Of a DNA stretch of 64,000 nucleotides, positions 29,201 to 36,420 are shown in pieces. The notes beneath the pieces are model-generated. The model had not been told where the DNA came from, did no database searches, and was given only the letters and a program-made list of their open reading frames with translations. This stretch comes from Gordionus sp. m RMFG-2023 (lineage: Eukaryota > Nematomorpha > Gordioida > Chordodea > Parachordodidae), in the NCBI RefSeq assembly GCF_954871325.1, contig NC_088777.1, positions 35,999,366 through 36,063,365 of the forward strand. Direction: 5' to 3'. Each line of letters opens with the position of its first letter. The stretch's first letter is position 1. Position numbers and translations under genes: made by a program.

Positions 29201-32200
29201 CAAAAGTGCATTCTTTTCTTGTCTCATATAATAGGAATTCTCAAGATCCCTCATAACGGCTATTTCTTCCCTACCACTTTCGGGTGGGAATGCTATAAGG
29301 GAAGGCAAGCTTTCGGTTATCAAATATTGGTGGTGGATAGGTACTAAAGGAATGTTTTCGATTCCGACAAGCTTCATAACTTCGTGAGCCCATAGCCCTA
29401 AATTTAATTATGAGTTTATTTTAAAAACATTTAAATAAGATAAATTTCAATATTTTTTTTTCTCGTTTTAGAAAAGGAATTTTGTGGTATTTCAAGATAA
29501 ATGAGAAACTTCAACTTTCCAAGAAATACGTACACGGGAAATTTTAAAATTATTTTGGCAATACCGGCACTTAGTTAAACCATGATAAAAGATTTCGTTT
29601 TATTTGACTAAGTTAAATGCTTAAAAGAGCCACTAATTCTTTATTAAGTCGTCTCTTTAAGGAACACATGTGACTTATATTATTTTGTTACGGAAATTTC
29701 CTAAATTTTATTGGGAAGTTTCCAGAAGTCCCCCTCTCCCCGTAATAAATTTGAATCTGGTTAGAGCGTCACCTTTTTTAAATAATAGCGGCAGCGTGCT
29801 ACCTTGTTTAAAAAGGAGCAGCACGCAACTTTAAATAGTTCTAAACAAAACTAGAAGGTAGTATATATGAAGTATTAATGATATTGAAGAAAGATTTTTT
29901 TTTTAAATCTAATTTTCGATAAATTGATTGGACTAAATTTACTTATACTACCCAGTCAAAAAAATTAGAATCTCTTTACCTAAAGGACAAGTAAAAGGAG
30001 AAATATACCTCGCAATGCGATAAAAATCAGAAAAAGAGATTAATTATATATATATAGTTTACAGTTGAAATCAACAATATTTTAAAAAATAGAAACCTGC
30101 GCAATTAACAACGTGCTTAGTAGTATATTCCACTTTTTCGTAATTAACACTTTCTGAAGTAGCGTCTGAAGATAACTTTAAATTAAACAAATTATACAAT
30201 ATAACTCAATCATTTTGGCATTATAAAGGAAAAAAAGAATCGAATTATATATTGCCCCTTTAAATAATCTCAACATTTGTGTAAGGATTATAAAATCGAA
30301 AATCGATGTAAACTAAAAATTAAAATCTAAAACGAAGTTTTGTTAAAGTGATAAATCTTAAAAATTTATTCATAAATTTCAGGTAGTTAGGGATTTGATT
30401 ATGTTTATCAGAGACAAACAGGTCCGGCCCTAAGCCAGACCCGGGTATACGGGCCGGGCCTAAAAAAATTATAAATACCCGGCTGGATCTAAAAAAATTA
30501 TTTTAAATTACCCGGGCCGGATATTTTAAATCACTATTATATATAAAAATTAAAAATATATATATTTTAAAAATCCGGGCGGGGCCTGAAAATATAAAAC
30601 ACGGGCCTGGTTGAAAATTTATCTTAAAAAAATCAGGGTCGCACAAATGGTACCTCTGTAGTAAACTTAATAAATTGGTTAATTTACATAGTCTGAAATA
30701 TAATTTATATATTATAATATTGCTATTATTATTATTGATTAATGGTAAAATAGATATACATAGGTAAATTAAATAATATCATTCAAATTAGTGGAGATCA
30801 TAAACGAATATTAAATCTATGTTTCTCTAACAGAGCATCTAAAATAAAAAAATTTAACCAAAATTTTTTTAAATCGAGGAGGGTTTTAAAGTGAATATTT
30901 TTTAAAAAATCCGAGCCAGGGTTTAAAATCTAAACCTATGCATGATGATTCTTTAAGACTTAAGTTCAAAACATACTAAAATAAAAAAGTTGACTTAATT
31001 TTTTAACATCGATGCAACAGCTTAAAAGCGCCTTAATATCGCAGTCAATACAGGGTATTTTGAATAGGCTCGACTGATATATTAATCTTGATTTAAATTG
31101 TTGGTTAACTTTAATTTTAATTATTCCTATGAGGAAGTGTCTGCCCAATTGTACTCCTTCTAACCCGGATAAACAAATATTTTGTCTAATTTACGGCTTG
31201 CAATTTGATATATTTTTCTCTTAATTTAACGGAAGGGAAAAACTTTTTTGAATTTTTTTTCCAAAATTAATTGTTTTGATAAAGGCTTTATCATTTCACA
31301 CAAAACAAAAAAAAACTCTTAAAAAACCCGATTTACAATATTTCAATAAATAATATTGTATAATACATACTAATGTTTCCACTTTCTCGCCGGATGCAGG
31401 CTGTGGCGCCACATTTGTGTTCGTCCCCGTCACAACCCAAACTCTTCCACTGGCATCGTATGTAATCTTAGTTACGCGACAATTTTGCAAGATAGCGGCC
31501 CCAGCCATTTTAGCTCTTTTGGCAAGGGCCTGGGTCAGGGAATATGGATCTATGTGACCATCTCGAGCCGTGTAAATGCCGGCTAAAATCTTGCTCAAAG
31601 AGATATGAAAAGGATAAATATATAACAATAATGTTGAGATTAAATTAGGCGACCATTTTGAGAGAGAGGAAATACGACGATCCATTTATAATCATACGTG
31701 TAATTAATTTTTTCTATATCAAAACATTTTATCTTTGTTCCAAAATATTTACGCATGAATCCATACGAGTTATCGCTAATCACTAGATTTTAAATATTAG
31801 GCTGAAATTAATTAATTATTAAATTAGTAAGGAGTGGCTATCGGATGATAAAAATTTTTTAAGGCGGAAGGGGGGGGGGGTAATTTAATATATAAAAAGG
31901 GGGGGGGGATTTTAATATATAATTTAAAAAAATATATATGGGAAAAAGAAAAAAGATTTAATTTTGAGTCAATGTAGAGTGACCAAAAGTTTCTCCTAAT
32001 AGCTATCTCCTTATGGTGGCAACCAGAATTGTTAAAGTAGCGCGCTACTTTCTTCAGTAAGGATAGCTATAGCGCGCTTCTTATAAAAATAGAGATAGAG
32101 GTAGTGAGCTTCTTTTTAGAGAGTAGTTAAGTAGCGCGCTATTTGGCTACTTTCCATTTTATATAATAAATTAATACATTTATTAAAATATATTAAATTA

Positions 32201-35200
32201 ATACATTTATTAAAATATATTATTTAATTTCATAATTAATTTAATTTTGAAATTATATTTCAAAATCTGCATTTATAAATCTAATTTATTATAATTTAAT
32301 ATATAAAATGCCACCAATCGAGATAGATCTGTAAGAGAATTTTGAGAGATAGCAATGAAATTTCCCTTGAAAATGATATTGTGGAATTTTATTCACCCAA
32401 GTTTGCGGAATATTTTGAACTTAATAGAACATGGTTTAAGTTTATATGTAAAAAAACGCCGGAGATTAATCCAATAAAGTAGCTTCAACTTGGAAAAACA
32501 TTTTAAATATTATTTATAAATATTATTAAAATTATTCATATTTATTTAGAATATCCACATCTCAAATTTGAGATTGAAAAACTTAATCATTTTGTTTATT
32601 AGAGGAAACTACATCCAAATTAAATTTTATTCAAACTAAAATAATCCACTAAGTGTTTCACAAAAAATGGTTGATAGTCATGATCAATTTCATAAATGAT
32701 ACAATTCAACCAATTTCCTTTGTCGAGAATACCTCGTTTATCAATCTGATAAAAATATTATTTCCAGGTACCAAGATATTTTGCAGGTAGATATTGATGG
32801 CATGAATTGGCTAATTTTCAAGAACTGAAGGTCATTAATGTTAGATCTATCAAATATCTCTTATATCTGCACAACAGTAGATTGTTGAACTATTAACTTT
32901 TTGATTTCTTATTTGATATTCATATTTTTTAGATCTTATTTAGGAGTAACTGGCCATTAGCTAGATTTTAAGACACCCTGTTACATTAGTGGTGAAAATA
33001 ATAATTGAATGTCAGTCTTTTGATATGATTACAGACATTATTTTTGACATCCATAGGTTTTAAAAATTCAGAACATAGCTTGCAAGATGGTGATGGATTT
33101 CTCACAGCTTTTAAATTAAATTATAATTTTTTTTAAAATATTTGGTGAAGATACGAAAATTTAAGAATGTTATATTATATAACAAAGAAATGACATTGTC
33201 AAGCACCTTTTTGCAGGATCCAAAGGGCAACTAGATAGGATAATATTGAATAATCTTATACCAAAATAAGATACGATAGCCAAAACATCAAGAACATCAC
33301 CTACAATGGAGGATTTCTTTGAAATAAATGTTAATAACACAATAATTTTCAAATCAAAAAATAACTCATTTGAGTATTTTTCTTATATTAAAAATAGGTA
33401 TATAAATTTAAATATAGCCTTGATCTTAAATCTTAGTGTTGAAAACTTATATAGAAAAGCAAAGCTTGTACTACCTATATGAACATCCCTCTAGACTTAT
33501 GGAAAATAATATTTTAAATTTTTTAGTCATATTTTTTTATTTGTGGACATAGATTAGATAGATATATAAAAAATAATTTAAATTTTTTTTTAAAGTAACT
33601 TAAAGAGTAGAGAAATCTACTTTCTAAAAAAGTAGCTAATAGCGCACTACTGTTTAAAAAATGGCGGTAGCGGTATGGCGCTGCTTTCAATAGCAATGTT
33701 TAAAAACACTGGTGGCAACTTCTCTAATGAGCCGCTATTAATAAAAAAAATGGGAAGGTGGGATTCCAAAAAAGTAATTGTTAATAATAAATCTCCCTAA
33801 AATATTTTAAGATGGAAATTAATGATTTATGGTCTGATAGCTATCCACTTACCCATAAATTATTCCATTTTTCCCCAGGAATATATGTAGTTTAAAAAAA
33901 ATAATCGATGGAGTTAAATGAAAAGAATAAAGAAAGAAAAATAATAAAGAATTATTATAAAAATAACATTATAATTTCATGTTATATTCTAATGAATGAT
34001 TTCTTTTGAAGGAAAATAAAATAAATTTTTAAAAATTTGTAGAAAAGATCAAACACCACTTTTATTTCTAAAAAGATTAGCACTAAGGACGCTACCACTA
34101 AAATGGCGTACTCAAGATGGGATGATCTCTAGTAATGTGATGAAAAGTTACGGAGACTAGAGGAAAAATGTTATAAGAATAATTTACAATATATCCTAGG
34201 TTTAGAATTGGAATACTCGAAACGCATTTTTCAGAAGAGGGAGAAAATAGTCAATACATAATAATAAAAAAACATTATAAAAATAACAAGGTAGATAAGG
34301 AAAATATATTTATTGTGGTAGATTTTTAATTTTATCCTCTATAAAATTTTCCAAATTTTGAAGATTAACCAAAAATTTGAAAAATATATGTTATCAAATA
34401 AAATTATTTACTTATACCAAATATGAACTCTCAAAATAAAATATATTTATAATATTATTAATAAAGTAATTTTTTAAACATTTTTAGTGTCAATTATAGG
34501 ACACATCTCCTTGACTTCCTCAGGGGTAATCAATCTCTGTTCAACACTAGAGTCATCAATCCATACTTTGGGATTATCTTTAATAATAAACATTTGATTT
34601 AGTTTAAAAAAATTAATTTCTAATGGCTGTTCTTATCAATTTAAATAGATCAATAACTTTTTACCCGTTAATTTTTTAGCATCTCTTCTATGATTGGTGG
34701 CCAGTGCGCAAGCGTAATATCTATTCATCTGATATTTCATTTCCTCAAGTCTGAGTTGATTGGTAGCCAATCTAATACTACCAGGAATGTGAAAAGCTCC
34801 AGAATACTCGTCATAATTATCTAATTAAAGAATATTTGCTTAATTTTTTTTAGCTAAACCTATTTTTATATACTTTTTTGAGCTAATGTGTCTGATGGGA
34901 AGAGGGAATGGTAACAAGATAAGCTATCGTAATGAACTTTTTTCATGTTGATTCCAGGATGAAAGTAGGTGACCAGGCCTGCCTTTAATATGCAAATTAA
35001 TTTTTCGCTTTCTGTAAGTTGGAGTTAAAAAATTAAATATTCCTTTCATACTTTTCCTTTACTTCTTTCTTAATTTCTCTCAATTTTATATAAAAAATAT
35101 ATATTACAGCATGCCAAGTAGAACCAGCGGTGAGTTCAGTTTTTTCTAGAAGTACGACCTTTAGCTTCGGATTAAGCTGAGTTAAATGGTAAGCCAGACT

Positions 35201-35419
35201 GGCCCCGAAACACCCACCTCCTATGATTGTCACGTCTACATTTCGATGAACGCTAATTTGACTAATATTTCTGAGTTTGTGTGCGAGATAATGAGTGTTC
35301 GAGCCACAAAAATAGTCTAATGTTGAGCGGATATTAGGGAACTGGCTAAATATATAGAATAATTTCAGTGTTTTGAAGACACTATAATAAAAAGATTCTA
35401 GGATCTTTTCCTTATACAC
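2019..35419 (-). CDS. DMGDH: Dimethylglycine dehydrogenase-like gene, 18 coding exons placed
   Basis: The family product is a mitochondrial FAD enzyme that oxidatively demethylates dimethylglycine and passes one-carbon units to tetrahydrofolate (choline/betaine degradation). Exons in transcript order: 35108-35419, 34874-34982, 34665-34820, 34480-34577, 31371-31589, 30097-30175, 29131-29397, 25924-26024, 20261-20361, 20082-20207, 18585-18742, 17992-18284, 12972-13105, 12480-12745, 9677-9834, 8947-9006, 3102-3290, 2019-2213. Exons 2-18 sum to 2709 nt and keep one frame to a TGA. Visible parts, counting from the first open codon: FAD-binding GGGCFG near residues 67-72, the STWHAAG motif whose His (about 103) carries covalent flavin in the family, the oxidoreductase middle ([22 protein letters not shown]), then the folate-binding aminomethyltransferase-like half ([27 protein letters not shown]). 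TAGSTWHA and KARESYG favour DMGDH over sarcosine dehydrogenase or PDPR. The protein is longer than the roughly 870-residue vertebrate form because of extra loops. No in-frame ATG precedes the first exon, so the start is unresolved. Confidence 0.92.
2214..3101. other. DMGDH intron 17, no feature seen
   Basis: AT-rich intronic DNA with long A and T runs. No recognisable element. Confidence 0.5.
3102..3290 (-). CDS. DMGDH: DMGDH exon 17
   Basis: Encodes [16 protein letters not shown] and [15 protein letters not shown], matching ADFIGKQAL and VDPEGNESIWYNGK. Acceptor AAAG, donor GTTTGT (phase 0). It is about 18 residues longer than the vertebrate segment. Confidence 0.9.
3731..4345 (+). mobile_element. 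hAT relic with CAGAGACCTG left end
   Basis: The left end CAGAGACCTGTAGGCC belongs to the family of the 42479 element and is followed by the CCGGGCC-type subterminal sequence. From about 4020 the plus strand carries remnants of a hAT transposase middle region ([12 protein letters not shown], like the usual LDPRFKKL). A parallel remnant lies at 28545-28850. No right end was found. Confidence 0.5.
4346..5270. other. DMGDH intron 16, unassigned AT-rich part
   Basis: Contains a cluster of GATACT/GTATCT motifs at about 4780-4910, probably a decayed MITE, ending near CAGGAGGACCTGCCC. Nothing else was recognised. Confidence 0.4.
5451..7306 (-). pseudogene. hAT transposase with BED finger and hATC domain, decayed
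   Basis: The start is the ATG at 7304-7306. An N-terminal BED zinc finger reads [10 protein letters not shown] with a following HLKRHH. The RNase-H-like core shows TITTDNGAN and [10 protein letters not shown], then [14 protein letters not shown]. The hATC dimerisation domain near the end reads [18 protein letters not shown]. The frame is broken in several places: it changes at about 6880, 6560, 6300-6370 and 5740, and again before MAVPATQ. A 42-bp GT-AG intron (5574-5615) interrupts hATC, since reading through meets a stop. The family is Ac-like hAT. This copy cannot make a full protein as read. Confidence 0.82.
5574..5615 (-). other. 42-bp intron in hAT transposase
   Basis: GTACAATAAT...CTATTTTAG interrupts ATQ|VSVERG of hATC. 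Unspliced, it adds a stop codon. Its size is like the 53-bp host intron at 20208-20260. Confidence 0.6.
7380..8171. mobile_element. Harbinger-like MITE nested in hAT
   Basis: Inverted ends (G)GCTGCATCCAAAAT and ATTTTGGATGCAGC(A) are flanked by TAT on both sides, as a 3-bp TSD. The interior is very AT-rich and non-coding. It lies upstream of the hAT transposase start. The ends resemble those of the MITE at 42974-43272. Confidence 0.5.
8947..9006 (-). CDS. DMGDH: DMGDH exon 16 (60-bp micro-exon)
   Basis: Twenty codons, [20 protein letters not shown], equivalent to [20 protein letters not shown] of the family. Acceptor TTAG, donor GTTTCA, both phase 0. It lies about 150 bp left of the hAT element ending at 8800. 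Confidence 0.87.
9007..9676. other. DMGDH intron 15, no feature seen
   Basis: AT-rich intron without recognisable repeats or coding traces. Confidence 0.5.
9677..9834 (-). CDS. DMGDH: DMGDH exon 15
   Basis: Encodes [19 protein letters not shown] and [19 protein letters not shown], a conserved aminomethyltransferase-fold block. Acceptor ACAG, donor GTTTAA. Confidence 0.93.
9835..10275. other. DMGDH intron 14, left part
   Basis: No recognisable feature. Confidence 0.45.
10276..10790. mobile_element. Possible MITE with AGGTTATGTC ends
   Basis: AGGTTATGTCTAGC at the left and GTTGGACATAACCT at the right form inverted ends. TGTCCTAAATAT and ATATAGGACA form a second inverted pair inside. No TSD is clear. 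Confidence 0.4.
11251..12386. repeat. GC-rich fold-back element (two ~450-bp inverted arms)
   Basis: The left arm (about 11251-11705) and right arm (about 11920-12386) are inverted copies, similar along their length. Matching blocks include GGCCTCCT near the loop, GAGATGGCGCT, GGATTTATTAGCAA and TTTTATTTTAATA, with TTAATTAATTTT at the tips. The loop is about 215 bp. Each arm has two copies, about 100 bp apart, of a motif like ACGGGTTGCKCCGTGGTG. The arms are far richer in G+C than the intron around them. No TSD and no intact transposase were seen. The structure ends about 95 bp from DMGDH exon 14. Confidence 0.75.
12480..12745 (-). CDS. DMGDH: DMGDH exon 14
   Basis: Encodes [28 protein letters not shown] and [10 protein letters not shown], matching NITDELGVLGVAGP and IRISYTG. 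Acceptor CAAG, donor GTGAAA. The donor splits the Gly of SYTG|ELGW. Confidence 0.92.
12746..12971. other. Intron 13 with pyrimidine/purine tract
   Basis: From about 12880 to 12962 the plus strand is almost all C and T (CTTTCTTTCTCCTTCC type). On the gene strand it is a purine run starting right after the exon 13 donor. Confidence 0.6.
12972..13105 (-). CDS. DMGDH: DMGDH exon 13
   Basis: Encodes [13 protein letters not shown] and [14 protein letters not shown], matching VGFTNISHML and LLITGSGSELHDL of the family. Acceptor AAAG, donor GTTTGT. The intron just after the donor is a long purine-rich run on the coding strand. Confidence 0.88.
13464..13946. mobile_element. hAT MITE (GCTGTGCCGATCC ends), perfect TSD
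   Basis: Ends TAGAGCTGTGCCGATCC and reverse complement TAGGGTTGTGCCGATAT. An identical 8-bp TSD CCAATATA lies at 13456-13463 and 13947-13954. GATCCGAT/ATCGGATC motifs are repeated near both ends. 483 bp, non-coding, in DMGDH intron 12. Confidence 0.85.
13955..14610. other. Intron 12 with solo hAT right end
   Basis: At about 14480-14530 GGGCCGGGC...CTCTGCAGGTCTCTG, followed by ATAAATAT, is the right end of the 42479-type hAT family. No left partner is seen. The rest is AT-rich and featureless. Confidence 0.5.
14621..17818 (+). mobile_element. RTE-type LINE, full length but decayed
   Basis: About 3.2 kb, flanked by AAATTCAATA at 14611-14620 and 17819-17828 (TSD). The 5' end (CCCAAAATCCTACCTTCAG) is shared with the copy at 56975-59022. 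The endonuclease region lies at about 14990-15730 ([10 protein letters not shown]), the reverse transcriptase at about 16270-17060 ([12 protein letters not shown], then [19 protein letters not shown] with the YADD active site), and the C-terminal tail ([22 protein letters not shown]) runs to 17802. It ends in (GAA)n, as RTE elements do. Many frameshifts and stops are present, including a 23-nt deletion at about 16487 relative to the second copy. It lies antisense in DMGDH intron 12. Confidence 0.87.
16575..17053 (+). pseudogene. RTE reverse transcriptase fragment
   Basis: Contains [20 protein letters not shown] and, after a break, [20 protein letters not shown] with [14 protein letters not shown]. 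These are RT palm motifs A and C of RTE-type elements. The frame is broken between them. Confidence 0.82.
17992..18284 (-). CDS. DMGDH: DMGDH exon 12
   Basis: Starts [12 protein letters not shown] and ends [14 protein letters not shown]...ANKLPK, the start of the folate-binding domain. Between them is an Asn/Lys-rich stretch about 25 residues longer than in vertebrates. Acceptor TCAG, donor GTATAA. Confidence 0.9.
18585..18742 (-). CDS. DMGDH: DMGDH exon 11
   Basis: Encodes [24 protein letters not shown] and GAIMGFNNG, matching the family linker between the FAD and folate halves (KARESYGFNN, AGRPTxR, MGFHAGWEQ). Acceptor CAAG, donor GTTAAC. Confidence 0.9.
18743..19439. other. DMGDH intron 10, left part
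   Basis: AT-rich, no element ends found. Confidence 0.4.
19440..19600 (+). pseudogene. hATC domain relic
   Basis: A plus-strand stretch reads [20 protein letters not shown], the C-terminal dimerisation block of a hAT transposase. No terminal repeats were found around it. Confidence 0.5.
20082..20207 (-). CDS. DMGDH: DMGDH exon 10
   Basis: Encodes [18 protein letters not shown] and [13 protein letters not shown], the C-terminal end of the FAD domain. Acceptor AAAG, donor GTTTAT. Reading through the 53-bp intron instead of splicing it would insert unrelated residues into a strongly conserved Gly-rich motif. Confidence 0.9.
20208..20260 (-). other. DMGDH: 53-bp DMGDH intron 9
   Basis: GTTAGA...TTAAAAG separates AAGSG and YGIVHAGG. 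It is the shortest host intron in the window. Confidence 0.82.
20261..20361 (-). CDS. DMGDH: DMGDH exon 9
   Basis: Encodes [16 protein letters not shown] and [10 protein letters not shown], the NGPITYSPDxLPMVGP block of the family. Acceptor ATAG, donor GTTAGA. It is separated from exon 10 by a 53-bp intron (20208-20260). Confidence 0.9.
20445..20751. repeat. Small fold-back MITE
   Basis: Two arms of about 130 bp pair across a short loop. Matching inverted blocks are AATGTGTTATTTTT, TTTTTTAAGCGCG(T)TTTT, AATCTGATTTTACCGG and ATGTTTA. The left arm lacks a short ATTTTTTCGG stretch present in the right arm. Non-coding. Confidence 0.7.
20755..22966 (-). mobile_element. DNA transposon with ~650-bp inverted repeats, unassigned
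   Basis: Left arm about 20755-21410 and right arm about 22340-22966. Shared inverted blocks include the GTGAATT tip, CATATCAAATCAACC, TTTAAAGAGTGG, AAAATGCACTTCATT, ATTGATCAAATTTAACATAA and AAATTTAATGAATACTTA. The unique centre carries a minus-strand remnant at about 21690-21760: [18 protein letters not shown] and [17 protein letters not shown]. It resembles a WHFFATSHGKGxCDGxGG motif I recall from unnamed transposase-like proteins in invertebrates. The superfamily is not known to me, though long arms recall Mutator-like elements. TATATA abuts both ends. Confidence 0.65.
22967..24013. other. Intron 8 part, no feature seen
   Basis: AT-rich DNA with no recognisable element ends or coding traces. 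Confidence 0.45.
24014..25087. mobile_element. Non-autonomous hAT (CAGTGGCGTA ends)
   Basis: Ends CAGTGGCGTAGGCATGAG and reverse complement CAGTGGCGTAACCACGAT. 8-bp flanks CTGATCCC and CTTATCCC differ at one base. G-runs inside the left end and C-runs inside and after the right end are typical of this group. Near the right end GGGAGCAAAGCCCTCCAAAA is also characteristic. No transposase. Confidence 0.83.
25088..25923. other. Intron 8 part with C-tracts
   Basis: Homopolymer C-runs at 25093-25105 and about 25297-25307, probably remnants of hAT ends. Otherwise nothing recognised. Confidence 0.45.
25924..26024 (-). CDS. DMGDH: DMGDH exon 8
   Basis: Encodes [20 protein letters not shown] followed by [13 protein letters not shown], matching FGKELFESDLDRI of the family. 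Acceptor CTAG, donor GTTTGT immediately after an AAG Lys codon. Confidence 0.88.
26025..26799. other. Intron 7 part with decayed hAT ends
   Basis: GGTCCGATCCGATCC at about 26150, and TTCTGGAGGCTTCGCCCC followed by GTCGGCCCCGTCTTTG at about 26377-26420, resemble hAT terminal sequence. No full element can be bounded. Confidence 0.4.
26800..26990 (-). mobile_element. LTR-retrotransposon gag-like fossil fragment
   Basis: A short minus-strand stretch resembles the capsid part of metazoan LTR-retrotransposon Gag ([18 protein letters not shown] block). It is a broken, isolated fragment without LTRs. It abuts a LINE fragment on its right. An old insertion is likely. Confidence 0.4.
26991..27335 (+). 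pseudogene. Non-LTR reverse transcriptase C-terminal fragment
   Basis: Plus-strand remnants read [13 protein letters not shown], then in another frame [12 protein letters not shown], and [13 protein letters not shown] with FINKCLRYI. These match the region downstream of the RT palm in CR1/jockey-like LINEs. Frameshifted, truncated at both ends, and of a different family from the RTE copies. Confidence 0.55.
27336..28544. other. DMGDH intron 7 part, no feature seen
   Basis: AT-rich, no element recognised. Confidence 0.4.
28545..28850 (+). pseudogene. hAT transposase relic, parallel to 4020-4345
   Basis: The sequence aligns base by base, with decay, to 4020-4345 (GATGATAAAAAATACTT, AGAAAATGATGATT, ACAAATGTTTCTGA). 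Thus two old copies of one hAT family. No ends found. Confidence 0.5.
29131..29397 (-). CDS. DMGDH: DMGDH exon 7
   Basis: Encodes [11 protein letters not shown], then [34 protein letters not shown] and GPYENSKIM, matching the family's PVQHQY, RDLEGSYYLRQE and GPYES blocks. Acceptor TTAG, donor GTTTTA (phase 1). Confidence 0.92.
29398..30096. other. DMGDH intron 6
   Basis: At about 29765-29850 there are AGCGGCAGCGTGCTACC and GCAGCACGCAACTTTAAATAG, like subterminal repeats of the 32024 hAT family. This is probably a tiny decayed MITE. The rest is featureless. Confidence 0.4.
30097..30175 (-). CDS. DMGDH: DMGDH exon 6 (79 bp)
   Basis: A very short exon encoding [20 protein letters not shown], ending in the conserved VNxAG strand. 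Acceptor AAAG, donor GTTTCT. It was found by bridging exons 5 and 7; both junctions keep frame. Confidence 0.83.
30409..30661. mobile_element. MITE of the CAGAGACCTG hAT family
   Basis: Left end CAGAGACAAACAGGTCCGGCC; the right end CACAAATGGTACCTCTG matches that of the 42479 element but lacks its last bases. The interior has CCGGGCCGG repeats. Confidence 0.6.
30662..31370. other. DMGDH intron 5 part, no feature seen
   Basis: AT-rich, nothing recognised beyond the MITE to its left. Confidence 0.4.
31371..31589 (-). CDS. DMGDH: DMGDH exon 5
   Basis: Begins [18 protein letters not shown], a hallmark block of the family, and continues into a beta-rich stretch ending ASGEKVETL. An Asn/Pro/Ala-rich insertion of about 20-25 residues here is longer than in vertebrate DMGDH. 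Acceptor CAAG, donor GTATGT. Confidence 0.9.
31590..32023. other. DMGDH intron 4, left part with G-runs
   Basis: Two poly-G runs near 31870 and 31903 may be slipped hAT ends. Nothing else recognised. Confidence 0.4.
32024..33711 (+). mobile_element. hAT transposon, decayed, perfect TSD
   Basis: Ends CAGAATTGTTAAAGTAGCGC and reverse complement CAGTGTTTTTAAACATTGC. Identical TSD GTGGCAAC at 32016-32023 and 33712-33719. GTAGCGCGCTAC-type repeats near both ends. The plus strand shows traces of a transposase ([18 protein letters not shown] at about 32395, [13 protein letters not shown] at about 33190) with many stops. In DMGDH intron 4. Confidence 0.83.
33720..34479. other. DMGDH intron 4, right part
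   Basis: No feature recognised. Confidence 0.45.
34480..34577 (-). CDS. DMGDH: DMGDH exon 4
   Basis: Encodes [18 protein letters not shown], equivalent to the family's EQYLIEPEKIQEMFPLL. Acceptor AAAG, donor GTTTAA. Confidence 0.88.
34665..34820 (-). CDS. DMGDH: DMGDH exon 3
   Basis: Encodes [20 protein letters not shown], matching the family's PGSIRLAT block, then [16 protein letters not shown]. Acceptor TTAG, donor GTAAAA. The donor splits an Asp codon shared with exon 4. Confidence 0.9.
34874..34982 (-). CDS. DMGDH: DMGDH exon 2
   Basis: Encodes [20 protein letters not shown], which continues WHA|AG of exon 1 exactly as in the family. It is bounded by an AAAG acceptor and a GTATAT donor and ends in phase 1. 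Confidence 0.9.
35108..35419 (-). CDS. DMGDH: DMGDH exon 1 (as placed): FAD Rossmann motif
   Basis: The exon encodes [16 protein letters not shown] followed by [15 protein letters not shown], the N-terminal dinucleotide-binding fold and the flavinylated His region. The donor is GT AATA after codon GCT (phase 0). The open frame reaches 35419, but that end is a GTG with a stop just upstream, so either an acceptor lies inside this stretch or the Met is in an earlier exon. The first 60 residues could include targeting sequence or be partly intronic. Confidence 0.88.
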
Positions 35420-36254
35420 ATTTATTTAATTTATTATATGGATGTATTATATATCAGATTCCTGAATTCATCTCTATTTTGTGACATTCTGATTAATTAA
35501 ATTGATGAAAGGTGATTCATTACTAAATAATTTGGATATATAATTCATGTTTGAAACCTGGACTATAAAAAAGTTATTTTGTATCCTAAAATTCTGAAAG
35601 AGGTTTTGTGTACTTAAATTTGATGTGGTTACCAGTGTTCCAAACATCTGTTAATCTACAGGAGCGGCCGATGTGAGTGAGACATTATATTTAATAAACA
35701 GTAATTTTAAATCTGAGAAATAATCTTATAATGATAATAGATGATACATATATATATATAACATAATTTTAAAAAGTAACTGGTTACGTTTGTCGTTGTA
35801 TTGCAAAAAATGTAGACAGTAAATTAGTTATTTATTTTTGCAAATATGCAGCTAAAAAAAAGATATTTTTTTTGCAGCAAAAGAATTTAAAACAAGTCAC
35901 AATCAGCCATAAACATTACCCATTTTTACATGAGATCAATAGATTTTGGGGAATAATAAAATATAATTAATTATTCATGATAATGGGCCAAATATTGGAT
36001 TGGCTTTAAAAAACGGAAAATTTCTAAGCGTTTTCTGTTTTGCCTATAAGTATAGTAATTTTTTGCATACAAAATATCGGTTTAAAGATAGATGGTAAGT
36101 AAAAATATATCTAAATATCGGATAGATTTTGATGAATCGGATCGGTATAAACCTAATCCAAAATTAAAAATGTATTGATGAAAATAGTTTAAATATAAAA
36201 CAAAACCGTGATACATTTTTTAGCACAAAGAGTAAAGATTTTCGCTATTTATTA
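35420..36254. other. DNA upstream of DMGDH exon 1
   Basis: Should hold the missing 5' exon or promoter of DMGDH, but no convincing ATG exon was found. ATCGGAT motifs near 36110-36150 recall the 13464 hAT family. Confidence 0.35.
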
Positions 36255-36420
36255 TAATTTTCCTAATATTACAATATTTATTAAAATGCTACCATTCCTT
36301 CCAGCGCATTTGTTGAAAGCTTATTCAGTCTCGCTAAAATGTTTTTACTAATAAGTGGGGATATATCCTACTATAAAAAAATGTTTTATTGTGCAAATAT
36401 TAAAATATTCTGGTGAAAAT
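36255..36420 (+). pseudogene. hATC domain relic
   Basis: The plus strand reads IPSSAFVESLFSLAKMFLL and then ISYYKKMFYCANIKIF, a hAT C-terminal dimerisation region. It is in the gap between the two host genes. No matched terminal repeats. Confidence 0.5.
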
